A stretch of 64,000 nt of DNA, taken from the NCBI GenBank assembly GCA_023515745.1, contig JALECJ010000011.1, positions 28,535-92,534 of the forward strand, written 5' to 3'. This document shows, piece by piece, positions 34,242-45,562 of the stretch. A program made the translations under genes and the position numbers. The first letter of the stretch is position 1. Every line of letters starts with the position of its first letter. The notes beneath the pieces are model-generated. The model ran no database searches, was not told where the DNA came from, and saw only the letters and a list, made by a program, of their open reading frames with translations. The stretch comes from Amoeboaphelidium protococcarum (taxonomy: Eukaryota; Aphelidiomycota; Aphelidea).

Positions 34242-36704
34242 TCATTGAGAATCTTACGACGGACTCGACCTTCCACTTTATTAAGCTATAACCACCGACA
34301 ACTTGCCGGTCTTTAGAGATTCAACACGATTTACAACACCGCCAGAGCCTTTATAAGTAAATCCGACAAACGCGAGTCGCTTACGCAAATCTATCATGGA
34401 CTGACTCAAATCAGGATCTGAACTAGATAGTAGCGATGAGGAACCTTGAGACTTTCGACATTCTTCTGCTTTAATCTCTGCAGCTTAGGCTACATTTCCG
34501 GTAGAGCTGTGGCGATCAGGATCGTATTTCTCCTCAGCAGATTCATTATTTACAATTTTAGGTGCGTAGGGCCCTGTAAAATCCGTGCCATCATTATTAG
34601 AAGCGTCAAAGTATCTAGTATCAGTATCTCCAGAAATTTGCGGTATCCATGGAGCAGTCTATTCGTGAAGTCTACTAAAATCTATCCCATTGAACCACGG
34701 ATGTTTCTTTATCTACGACGCATCTTGACCGGTGAGCATTATGTTAAGCACAGCGGTAAATGGCAAATTTCCCTCTGAATCCACCTGTTCAGCTTTCTAG
34801 TCCGCACTGGAGACCGATTACGCGCCACCTAGTCTTTACTTTTTATCACACAATAGTTATCGAATCAAATCCACCGCCTGTCTTGACACCTCTCCAGCAT
34901 ACGCATATCCGTGAGAATCTTTTCTAGTTACATACGATGGAAACTTGAGCCATTTCTTCCAATCTTGTATTTTCAGTCGCGTTCCATCTTTGCTTTTACT
35001 TGCAAACGGAGGATAGCCGTACAACATCTCAAATACAATCACTGCGAAACTCCACCAGTCGCAACTATAATCATACGGATTACCCTGCAAAACTTCTGGA
35101 GCAATATAGTTGTTCGTACCAACAATACTGTAATCGCGTGCGTGAGGATGTTAAAGTCTTGCTCTTGCACGCCACGTCAGCAGTTTGTGTTCATCCGGCG
35201 GATTCATCAACACGTTAGTCATCAGAGCGTCGCGTTTAACCGAGGATGAATCTGATAAATCGTCTAAACTTGTGACATTGACATCAGCACCCACCGCGAG
35301 TGAAGCTCCGGATTTACCGCCAGCAATTTCCAGCGTACTTGCAATATAATCATCAAGTTCCTGCCGCTCAGATTCCAGATTCTACTTCACCTCCTACTCA
35401 ACATCAGATTAGAATTTGCTAGCTTTATACGCCAACTTTCGCACAATTTCATAATACTTCGTCTCGTGACTCCAATGAAAATCTGTGGCTAATCCACAAT
35501 CACCTAGCTTTAAATGGCCGCGAGCATCAATGAGAAAGTTATCAGGCTTAACATCACGATGCACATATCCAAGTTTATGAGCTTCCTCTAGGCATAGTAT
35601 CATCTGAGCAGCGTAAAATTTAGCCATCTCTTCAGGGAACGTGTCAAATTAGATTAACAACGATAGAAAGTCACCACCTTGCAGATACTCCATAATAAAG
35701 TACAAATAATCAATGTCTTGAAAAGAGTAAATAAGCTTGACCAACCAGCGGCAACTATCATTTGATGCAGCTTCACTAAGAAGATCGCGTTCTGCCCTGA
35801 CGTGAGACTCTTGATTTTCTCTGATCATCACTTCTTTTGACAGGATCTTCATAGCATAAACAACATTGCTACTCTTCTCTCTTACCAACTATACGCTTCC
35901 AAACGCTCCTTTGCCAAGTATTTTCAGCGGCTCAAAGTGGTGCGGAGTGATCTTCTCTCTACTGATGCGAGTGAGGAGATGCTCTCGCTATATCCACTCC
36001 TCCCGTACTTTGGAGCACTCTTCTTCGCTCAACTTCAACTTGCCCAGTTCTTACTCAATCTGAAGTCTTCGACGCGTTCTTGATGATGCAGCGGAAGGAC
36101 TTGACGACTTGCCAGTGAACAATCTATCAAAATAATGTTCAAAATATATCTTGGCAGCGACAGATCTCTCTGTAGTTGCAACGCTATAGCGATGTTTCTA
36201 TTACGATGATGATTGAGGTGCGGTGGACGCCTCCTTTGATTATTTCACTTAAACGCCTGTGGAATTTTAAGTGGCAGCATTTCCAGCTGGCTGTGCACTT
36301 CCAGGTCTCATCGCCGATTGTTAAAGTGCCGTATCTACCGCCTATAAGTTAGTAATATCATTGCTGATCGACTTTCTATGTAACTTTTTCGGTTTCACGT
36401 CGCCAGATTGCTGCGTTGTTGTTAAAGACGCTTGTTACTGTGTTGTCAGGCCGGTTATAGCTAAAGGCAAGTCCTTCTACTGCCTTGGTACTAAACTCCC
36501 ATTTGGTAGCTATTATTGACTTTAAAATTACTTTTATAACTCTACAATGGTATATTTATGATATAGCGATTTACAAGTACAGAAAAATATCAAAAAGTTA
36601 CAGCCACTATTCAGTTTCATAGATCCGTGCTGAGATGATGAAACAAAGTCTTGATTCAATATGCTGTCAATATTAGATAGATCATCACCCTCATCCAAAT
36701 CCAT
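34242..36704 (-). CDS. NDR/LATS-family AGC kinase (Cbk1/STK38-like)
   Basis: Two exons, 36602-36704 and 34242-36541, with a 60-nt intron (GTAACT...TTGTAG), give 800 aa. A Q-rich N-terminus leads into the MOB-binding region [15 protein letters not shown]. The kinase domain has the glycine loop LGKGAFGSV, the VAIK-type Lys in [14 protein letters not shown] and [13 protein letters not shown]. The DFG motif is DCG ([10 protein letters not shown]). Between DCG and APE lies an insert of about 100 residues, as in NDR/LATS kinases but long, ending in a basic segment (LTWRARARL). The AGC C-tail carries a hydrophobic motif FVGFTYKG. Such kinases act with MOB cofactors downstream of Ste20-type kinases in morphogenesis and cell separation. 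Identity is firm; DCG may alter Mg binding but does not by itself show inactivity. Confidence 0.9.
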
Positions 36705-36963
36705 AATTATACAATTTTAAATAATTACAGTCTAGCTTAATAATTGTATTGATAAATTTAAGTGAAGAGATAGACTAATTAAAGATGTTTCCATGTAGAA
36801 TATGTGTGCGAACCAAAGTTGTCAAGATGCGCAGTGATCAAACAGAGGGTGATTTAGTGCAGGTGTAAACATTGAAACATACAGGCAAAATTTGATATAA
36901 CGAAGCATTATAAGTGAACTAATACATTATAAACTTTATCAGCAACATAAGGGGGTACGTAAC

Positions 36964-37944
36964 TCATTCATTCAAACGTCTACCTTGACCCGCCCATCGA
37001 TGTCTCATGCCATCTTGTGCAGCCTGTTATTATCTTCCGGTCGAAGAACCAGCAGCAGACGCGCCGCCAACTGCTTAATCATCAGGAACGTACGCTTTTC
37101 TACGCACACAAAATTACATCACATAAACTCTGGTAATCGCACATAACAATAATCTGGAATTCTTACAATATCTGAGGCGTCTATAACACCTTGCGTCCCT
37201 GAGACTGAGGCATACGCGGGTAAACTTCCTCTAGAAAGTAATACACATGAGCACAAAACATTCCAAACACGGAACTAATGTTGAACGTTCCACTTAGCAA
37301 GTCATACAACAGAATCACCACCGGAAGATACATTGCCTACAATGAAATAAAGATTACCATATAACTTTGACAGAAAACAAATTAATACATGTAAAATACC
37401 TTGAAGCGCAGTCCAAAAAAGAACGAGACAATAGTCTCCTTGTTCAACTAACTCCATAGGTAGATGAAACTGAGTATAAATCCCTAAGTCATTATAGGAT
37501 ACGTGAAGAGATAGCCCAACATGTTTAGCATCACAATCATGAGCAACACAAAGTATACCATGTCAGCCTTGGCCTTTCCATTCGGAGCGGAAAAGTAAGT
37601 CTATTCAAGAGACTTGACATACTGATAGAGAAATAGTAACTGGAACAGCAGATTAATTCCAGTCTTCACGTACAGACAGCCGGTGAAGATTCGCCACAAC
37701 TAACCTTTCAACAGAAGTGGTCCATACATGAACATTGAATATACGCTCACAAGACCCAACGCTACATAAATGCGACGTGAAATAGTCAGCATCGCCGCGA
37801 CTGACAAGGTATATTATTACCTTCACTAAGGGATAAGGCAATCACAGCGGTCATAATACTGCGCGTCACCAATGGAACACCATAATAGGCAGCGAGCAGT
37901 TCATTTTAAACAGGTCTTTAATTATTATTGTTATTATTACTCAT
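36964..37944 (-). CDS. Derlin (DER1 family), ER-associated degradation
   Basis: Four exons (37821-37944, 37400-37761, 37167-37336, 36964-37099) with introns of 59, 63 and 67 nt give 263 aa. Derlins are rhomboid-like pseudoproteases of the ER membrane that help retrotranslocate misfolded proteins to the proteasome. Matches include GVPLVTRSIMTAVIALS at the start, LLLKGQLWRIFTG, LLFQLLFLYQYVKSLE, YLWSQLNKETIVSFFFG, HVYYFLEEVYPR and a C-terminal RHRWAGQGRRL resembling the p97-binding SHP box. Intron 1 could be read as a 20-nt intron, but the 59-nt choice removes exactly the residues that break the family alignment. Its 5' end faces the proteasome gene 3' end, 255 bp away. Confidence 0.92.
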
Positions 37945-38199
37945 CTTTACAAAGGATACAGCGAATATTCCACCAATTTAAAATCGCTTCTAATTAAATA
38001 AAAATCGTAAGCTTGTGACAATTGTAAAGCTCGAAAGGCAAAAGTTGAATGAAGCGAAGTTTTAAGCGACAGAAGCGGTGACCGCGTAAAAGAGCATGTT
38101 ATAGCAGAGAACGTTCATATAACAAGAGAAATCAGTAAAAGTGAGATATGAATAATACAGGCAATTTCATATTGAGTACTATCAGTCACTAACAAGATA

Positions 38200-39186
38200 T
38201 CATTCAACTTCCATTGCAACTCCGCCTTGTGATTACAATGCTGCGGCTGGAATAAAACGCTCCTCTGTAACATCAACATACGCTCTGAAATCACTCTTCA
38301 ATACAACAGATGTGCCGGCAGGCAACTTGTAGCTCCTCTCCTTCTTCTCACGCACATTAGGCTGCTTAAGATTGCGCAGGTACTCGACTTTCACCGGACC
38401 CAGGGTCGGAGTATTCGGTGGCAGGGCCGAAATCTGCTGCGCAGTCAACTACTCTCTACTCAACACCGTCACGTCAACATTGGATCCACTGCCAAGGTCG
38501 TTGAATATACCAGCCTCAATCGCCTAAACTACCAAGTCGATCGCCTACTACTTGGACATATCCTTCTTCCAACCAGCCTCGAAAATGGCCATCGCAGCTA
38601 GAGAACCAGATCCCATAGTCACAAATGGCAATCTATCGGTACTACCATGCGGATAGATGGTGTACAGCTATGGACCGCTGACATCAATACCTCCCAGAAC
38701 CAGTGCAGCACCAATATGTCCCTAGTACTTGAACAGCATCTACTTTAACATGGTGAGCGCTGTTGAAATTCTGCACTCTCTACCACTGGCTAGCTGGTGA
38801 AGAGACAATTACTCCGAGATCAACATGGTGGTCATCTCAGTGTCAGCAGCAGTTCCAGCACCACAGCAGTACATGTTCGGTGCCAGGTAGTGAATCTTCT
38901 CACAATTCTTGTCTGCAACAATGTTACCCTCAGTCGCTCTGGTATCTGCTCCAAGTACAACTCCGTCCTTGTAAATCACACCGACAATGGTAGTACCAGT
39001 CTTAGTCGCCTTGGGTGGATGAGTTCCCTTGCTGGCCAACATTGCATTTCTACACGATAATTGTTCATACCTCGACGAGTATAAAAGTTGACAACCTATC
39101 AACGACAGCGATATGTAAAAATACCTTTTAATGTTGTCAATGACAAATCCAGTCTTGTTAACTTCAATTCTCTAAGCGTCACACAT
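38200..39186 (-). CDS. PUP1: 20S proteasome subunit beta-2 (Pup1/PSMB7)
   Basis: Two exons, 39125-39186 and 38200-39049, with a 75-nt intron ending CGTGTAG, give 303 aa. Beta-2 carries the trypsin-like activity of the proteasome core. The propeptide (about 39 residues) ends in KATKTG, and the catalytic Thr1 is the next residue in [19 protein letters not shown]. Also visible are [44 protein letters not shown] and [11 protein letters not shown], all typical of PSMB7/Pup1 rather than other beta subunits. The C-terminal extension ([17 protein letters not shown]) wraps around beta-3 in known structures. The start is set at MCDAQRIEV; the frame is open upstream but not protein-like. The catalytic residues are intact. 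Confidence 0.95.
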
Positions 39187-40052
39187 GGCTGTCAGACTTG
39201 CGTTTCTATAAATGCTACGTAAAGAATATAATGATGATGATGATGTTGAAGGCCAAAGGGAGAAGCCAAAGAATGAATAAATCGAGTTGTAACGGCGACC
39301 GTTTCTCTCTCGTGAAAGAAGGAAAGAGGACCGAGAGCGAATGTTGTCGTGTCTTTGGGCGACACGGGAAAGCACTGGCTTGGAACTTCTACTACTAAAA
39401 ATGTTGAAAAATGTAGCCGTCGTACACTTCACATTATGACGTAGTTAATGAGAGAGTGTGTAAGAGTAAGCGCGTCAGCTAAGATTAAAGTTTTATTGGC
39501 GATCATCAATTATTCAAGCTGTGTGTTGGCATCATACGCGCGACAAATATTCATTATAACGCGATAAACAACAACACCAACTGACCATTGCTGGGCAGAA
39601 TCGTCGTTGTCGCGTTTTAAAGAGCGAGAAAGAAAACGTCAGTCGGGGATCGCGTCTTTATAGTATTGACACTTGCCACCATTTTATCATCAAACAATCA
39701 CTTTTAAGCTAGACTTTGTGACTTTAGACTAGTTTAAAGCATATTTGATCAATTAAGGAATGGTCACCTATTGCACCAATATAGTTTTGATTCATAAACG
39801 CTTGTTAAAACAGTCTTAAACTTAAGTAATGTCAATCTCGAAGTTTCGTCGTCGGCACTCGTTCCACAAAAAAACTTTCACACGCACTCTCTCTCTCTCT
39901 CTCTCTCCCTCAAACGATCGCTGACTAATCGATTTGATTTCTTTTGCGTGTTTTACTATCAAACTTTTCTGTCAATTCATTGTTGAACAATTATATCTAC
40001 ATATACAGTAGATTGATGAATGTTAATTGAAATGTAGCGATAAAATAAATAA
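39187..40052. other. Divergent promoter region, with (CT)n run
   Basis: About 870 bp between the 5' ends of the proteasome gene and the MFS carrier. It contains a pure CT run at 39887-39907 and several CG-containing motifs (for example ACGATCGCTGAC near 39914). An open minus-strand frame to 39432 extends the proteasome frame but is rich in Ser/Arg and not supported. No RNA gene is seen. Confidence 0.5.
39887..39907. repeat. (CT)n microsatellite
   Basis: About ten CT units in the divergent promoter region. Confidence 0.85.
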
Positions 40053-41618
40053 ATGTTTGCCGGATATACTGCGGTGGATAGTGGCGATTAAGAATAAAAC
40101 CCTCAACAATAGTCATCCACAAATACTTTATGGAGTGTAATAAATGTCAAAAATAGAAGATGGCGATAATTGCCAGCTGCAACAACTTTCGTAGTTTCGC
40201 TTGCTCTCTTCACCGATATGCTAGTCTATGGTATTGTTATTCCAGTCTTGCCAAGTATTTTGAAGGATTTGAATTTAGCAGAGACCAATCTTGGACTTTT
40301 GGTCGGAGTATATGGACTTGGATTGCTGATTGCAGCGCCCGCTGTCGGCTGGGTGTGTGATCATTACGAGGGAACTCCGTACCATGATATGACGCGCCGA
40401 TGGTCCATGTTGGCTGGTCTCGCAGGTATTGGAATATCTACTATTCTATTCGGTTTCGTAGATACTGATCCATCATAGAGCGGTCTCGGTCTGGCTCTAT
40501 TGATTATTGCTCGGTTTGCGCAGGGTGTTAGTGGAGCTGTGACGTGGTCTGTTGGACTTTCGCTGATCGCCGATGTATATTCCACAGAAGTGCTTGGCTC
40601 TGCCATGGGTATTTGTATGTCTGCACAGGTGTTTGGTTAACTTGCTGGTCCTCCTTTGGGTGGATTTCTATACGAGTTTGTGGGTAAAGTGTCTCCATTC
40701 TTGTTCTCTGGTGCACTTGCTATTATTGATCTTGTATTTCGGCTTTGGGTTAAGCCACAGAGGATCTAAAAGTAGAGTACCGTTGTCGCAGAGTCCACAT
40801 TAGTATCGCCAGTCAGTTCTGATGGTGGTGATGCGGGTGATAATAATAATACACTGTTACGCTCGTCGTCTGTAGGGGCCTCTGCCTCTCCGCAGGTTAT
40901 CAAGATATCAATGATAGAGATGGTACGTGCGCCATCACTTTTACTTGCATTCGCTGCCACTATCGCAATGTCCACAGCGTATAGTGGTGTTGAGCCTACT
41001 CTGCCTCTCTATCTACCCATTGCATTTCCTCCTACTTCTGGAGTGAAGATGAATTAGAGTATGATCGGACTGCTGATGGTGGCCATAGTGGTTCCCAACA
41101 TCATATTGGCTGTGGTTGCTGGTTGGCTATCTGATCGATATAGTAAGAAGCTGGTGTCTGGGTACTCAATGGTACTCACTGCCATTAGTATGCCTTTGAT
41201 TGCTATTCCGAAAGCGGATAATTATGGTAATCATGATGTTGATCGATGGGGTAGTGGAATATGGCTGCAGGTGCTCACTCTGATGGTGTTTGGTTCGTTC
41301 AGTGCTTTCGCCATTACTCCTCTTCTGCCAGAGATTGGTAATTATATCACAGCTAGGGGTGGTACTTCGTATACGTAGGTGTATGCTCTATTCAATATGG
41401 CATATAGTGTGGGTATGCTCATCGGTCCAATCGCTGCTGGATTTGTGTATGAATGGCTCGGATTCTTCTGGTGTATGTTCTTATTTGCTGTTATTGTCCT
41501 CATTGTGGGAATATTATAAATCCTTGCTGGTCTCGGTAAGACGAAATACATATCCATTAACGATAACGCAGGCGATGAAAACGTTCGGATTGTTGATACT
41601 CGCGTTTAAAGTGACTGA
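40053..41618 (+). CDS. MFS transporter, DHA1/SLC18-like
   Basis: An intronless 521-aa proton-coupled antiporter-type carrier with twelve predicted TM segments. TM1 reads FVVSLALFTDMLVYGIVIPVLPSIL (here only its ends matter: FTDM and IPVLPS), as in drug:H+ antiporter 1 and vesicular amine transporters. The motif-C-like block GQLAGPPLGGFLYEFVG marks TM5 and is shared with SLC18. The second half has IGLLMVAIVVPNIILAVVAG with WLSDRYSKK, and a Q-rich, Ser-rich cytosolic loop lies between halves. A charged N-terminus (residues 1-40) contains TAR-coded Gln. The start at 40053 is the first ATG in the open frame. Fungi have relatives of unknown substrate; a vesicular or vacuolar amine or drug carrier is a reasonable guess, not shown. 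Confidence 0.85.
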
Positions 41619-41755
41619 TTAGGTCAATGGGATAATTGAGCCGATCTTATTATGACATTGTTGTTTCAATACAAAAACCAGATAAATGTTTGACATAACT
41701 ATAAGGTTGAATTTTTGCTTTCACACTCCAAGCACAGTAGTTCTCTCTTCTTTCA

Positions 41756-43495
41756 TCAGACTCTCATAATCTTCACACAGGTTCTATCAGCCACACCGTG
41801 ATACATCTCAGCCTCTGGATCTTGTTGAATTGCTTCCTAAAGCTAATTCTTACCCATCGGATTGATAATAAAACTAGCATAGGTACCGCCAACTTACGCT
41901 CCTCCCGTACCAACTCTGCACAAATGGCCAGGATTAACTATTATAGAATCATGGACATTTTTTGCAAACATTGTCAACTTGGATGGCAATAGAAGAATAT
42001 CAGGGCGTACAGAGAGTCCAAGTGCTTATTAATGCTAGTCTGATACGTACAACGACTGATTCGGTGGATCCAGAGGATAGAATGACCTCTATCTCATCAT
42101 ATCTTCCACTAATCTACTGATACGATCAGCATGCACTTACTTACTTGGAAATCTGGAGATTTCCTCACGACTCAGGTCCATTAGAATATCAGTGGACGTC
42201 ACTGCCACGTAGACTTCATTAACGACAAATACTGAAGGATTAGCCACGCATTGAATTCTGTTCAGAATCTTGACATCTTCCATAACAAGTTTAGGGAATA
42301 GAGCCAATTTATCGTACGGTGGTTGTGGTAAGGCAACATGAGGATGGATAGCATCGTCAACCGAAGGAATGAATACTATTCTGCTATTGGATTAGTCCTA
42401 CAGATAATCTACAATTATAGGTGCCACTTTGAGATTGAAAATCTCCAATGGTGTGAGATCACTCTGAGACAAAGACGCTTCTTGTTCATCAACAAACGGA
42501 CCAATTAAAACAATTACATTCGCCGAGGGATTTTGTCGACATTGCTGTAGAAATGCAACCAGTGGTTCAAAGTCAAAGCTACCACCAACAGTAAAAGGTC
42601 CACGTGCCACAGCTAGATGAATTGGCTGCCCATTCATGTAACGCTTATCGTGAGAGTATTATAACAATTTTGAGCATGGAGTAGATGGTGGCTCTGGCAG
42701 GCTTGGGTTCATGAGCACAGACGACGTGAATACATCTCTCCCTGAATTATTAGTTCCTTCTACGCCCACAATTTTACCTGGAAAGACGGAATACTCTTCA
42801 ACTCCATTAACGTTCAGTCTGATGCGTTTCACCTCCTGGCTATCCGCGTCAGCAGTTGACAAAGTGGAACATTCCAACATTATTGACTGATCATTCATCT
42901 TCCCCGTGGAGTCACAGCAAATCTTGCCATAAGTTTTAACAGATACTTGAGAAGCCTGGAAAGGATCGGCAATAGAGTCTACAAAATCAAAATCTTGCGC
43001 AACTTACTAACCAAGGGCAGCTAATCTGTCGCAAGATGCGTCCACTATACTCTCGCAAGTTTCCGACATCTAGCGATACTTGGTGTTAAAAACATAATCT
43101 GGATAGACAGCAACTTCCACCAACTGAGAGCTACATTCAGATTACATTGCAACGTCAGATTGAACAGCCAAATGCTCATTGAAACAAATCTCCACCTTTC
43201 CAGAGTTTTGTCTCTCCTTGAAAGCGGATGAAGTCACAGAGGATAGTTACTGATTAACAGCGTGAATGTTCGGTTACGACACAATAGGCGTTTACGGAGA
43301 TGCAAACTATGATGTGTCATTCATTTATGGAATTGCAATACTTTTAGATTAAGTGAAGCCATTTCCAAAAGTATTACCACCACCACCAAGACTCAACTTT
43401 TTACTCTTTTTCTGAGATCCCACTGGAACGCGAAACGGCGTCGAAAATTGCGCGGAATTAGGCACTGCGCTATTAGTGGCAGAGACTTGAGACAT
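41756..43495 (-). CDS. POLA2: DNA polymerase alpha subunit B
   Basis: An intronless 579-aa regulatory B subunit of the polymerase alpha-primase complex, which starts Okazaki fragments. The C-terminal inactive phosphoesterase/OB part is clear: HLAVARGPFTVGGSFDFEPL, then NVIVLIGPFVDE, RIVFIPSVDDAIH, and near the end GHLCRVGTGGAQVGGTYASFIIN. The middle has the OB strand KIVGVEGTNNSGRDVFTSSVL. The N-terminus (first 150 residues) is polar and Gln-rich and precedes an acidic linker. Human POLA2 has 598 residues, so the length fits. It is divergent from a small open frame at 43573 and convergent with the MFS carrier, whose stop is only 138 bp away. Confidence 0.93.
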
Positions 43496-43572
43496 CTTGG
43501 TCTACTACTCAACCTATTAACGCAAATAACTTTTAAATAATAGCAAGGATTACTCAGTGTATTCCTGCTATT

Positions 43573-43956
43573 ATGAATTATTATCAGAATTTTCTTTACT
43601 CATCTATTGCATTGCAAAAGACTCCCATTTGTTATGCACATTCTCAGGTTTCAACTGATACAGCTTGCAAATACGGCCCACTACAAAAATGTAATTACGG
43701 TATTCAGTTTAATTGGAATTTACGACAACTTGTAAATTCTTACATTCTTCCAAAACGGTATTATCAGCCTCTGAAGTGGGATAGAACAGGCATTATAGCT
43801 TCTAAATAGTAGCATTTTAAGTGTCCATTTTGTTATTGTTTATCTCCACCGACTAAAGTTCAAGGCTGCAGAGAAACGACAGGACGTTATACGCGTTCGA
43901 TATTACAGTTGAAACGCCAAATTTGGCATAAAGCGGCCGTATAAGAATTGAGATGA
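43573..43956 (+). CDS. Hypothetical 127-aa protein with CPFC motif
   Basis: The frame runs from ATG at 43573 to TGA at 43954. It is Tyr/Gln/Lys-rich with a single CPFCYC cluster (HFKCPFCYCLSPP) that could bind metal but lacks a partner CxxC. It starts 78 bp from the POLA2 start in a divergent arrangement and ends 43 bp before the 5-phosphatase 3' end. No family is recognised. With one stop codon such a length can arise by chance. Confidence 0.35.
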
Positions 43957-43998
43957 AACGAAGCTGCTGAAACAGAAAATCAGATCGGAATTTTCTAT

Positions 43999-45294
43999 TC
44001 AATTTCTATACCAGTTGATCCATCTAGAAAGATATAGTACACTCAATAATACGACAAAACGCGGCGCTATTGACATTAACAGTATCGGATATAGCGATAC
44101 GAGACTTTGATCAGATTATTCAATGACATTTTCTAAGATGGCTCGAGATGGGATCAGTCCCTTAGTTACTTCAAGTACTGCATAAACTGGATTATGATCA
44201 CTTTATCCCAAACTTGAAATTGACTTGTATTGTAACACTTGCTATTACGCCAGAGTATTTGATCCAATATTAAATAGGATTCGATCGCACCACGCAGGAG
44301 TTCTCTTTTCAGTTTAATACAAATGCAAAATTTATGAAAACTTGGTGTTCATACTTACGTTGCTCAAGGTGCCAAGCTCTTTCTAACCAATAGTGTGAAC
44401 TTTATATGACGGCGCAAAATCAATTTTCTACTCATACATCTCTCCTAATCCATTGCCATCTAACATACATGTTAACTCATCAAAAGCAAGCAGGCTAGCC
44501 AAATCTATGTCTTGTCGCGTCAAATCTTTAAATTCTTAAGAAGTCAACTACAATCTAAAATTAAAGTCGCCCATAACAACGACAGCATTACAAGGTTATG
44601 TGCTTTAAATCATCTCTACAGTCTCCAAAATATCGCGTAATTACTACTGCCTAGTTCGAAAATTGTGAGCCCCAGCGTGAGCGCAGAGATGAGCATTGAC
44701 GACAAGAAATTGTACCTGATTAATTTCCAACAATGTAAACTAAGCGCCCTTATTACCAAACACATTCCAGAATCCATATGGTCTAAATAGTCTTTACCTT
44801 ACTCGAAAATCCACTGATGACAATGATGCTGGCTGTAAGAAGAATGTAACAATGTTAGACAAGCCACACTAGACTTCTCTAACAGTCCATTGCCTCCCTG
44901 TTTTATCTAAAGAGCTGATGGAGCGTGACAGCGAGATTTTCCAATCTGAAACAGTTTCAGAAAATTCGTGTTGAGCACAAGCGACAGGAGTTAACAGCCA
45001 CTTGATCACGCCCAGAGATTAGACATGAAGTAATTAATATACGACATTCTCCATCCTAATATACTAATTAAACACATACTGTACTACGGTGAGCCATGGG
45101 GATGATTTGACACTTTAATTATCTTTTAATATCGGATTGAAAGGCACCAGAAAAGATGACCAAGATGATCTAAATTCTTGAATGGAGATCACAATAGTAT
45201 CTACATCACCATCTAACACAATTTATTGTAACACTTTCTGTGACAAAGGCAGATTCTGACCAAAAGCATTAAATGTCAATGAAAGAACTTTCAT
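43999..45294 (-). CDS. Inositol polyphosphate 5-phosphatase, C-terminal TM
   Basis: Two exons, 44359-45294 and 43999-44304, with a 54-nt intron (GTAAGT...AAAAG), give 413 aa. The IPPc catalytic domain spans most of it: FGNKGAQFTLLEI, VVNAHLCAHAG, AVVVMGDFNFRL, FAPSYKVH, RTPAWCDRILF and SDHNPVYAV, which are the active-site blocks of the family. It should remove the 5-phosphate from phosphoinositides such as PI(4,5)P2. A hydrophobic stretch near the end (LYPILLMSIAPRFVVLLSVL) may anchor it in a membrane, as a tail anchor. No SH2, Sac or RhoGAP domain is present. The acceptor AAAAG departs from the TGTAG seen elsewhere but fits frame and family. Confidence 0.88.
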
Positions 45295-45562
45295 TTCCCT
45301 TTTTCATTTACGTTGAGCCTATGAAGAATCAAAAATAGTCAAACGCTGTAAGATTATAAGGAAAATGAAAGGCAACGAAGCGGAAGATTCTCTGCTGAGA
45401 ACTTTGCAAAGTTTGTGTAAAGTCAGACAGATCGCTGGAGCATCAATTAACAAAGAGCTTCAAAAGAAATTAATTTTCCTCAAGATCAATTTCAGTTATA
45501 TAAAATTGCATTAATAAGAGAATTGACTCTCTCTCTCTATCTATCTTTATAACTGATTAAAT

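Noticed and set aside
37801-37820. A possible 20-nt intron in the Derlin gene
   Set aside because: A 59-nt intron using the same donor and a TGTAG acceptor keeps frame, matches the other introns and improves the family alignment.
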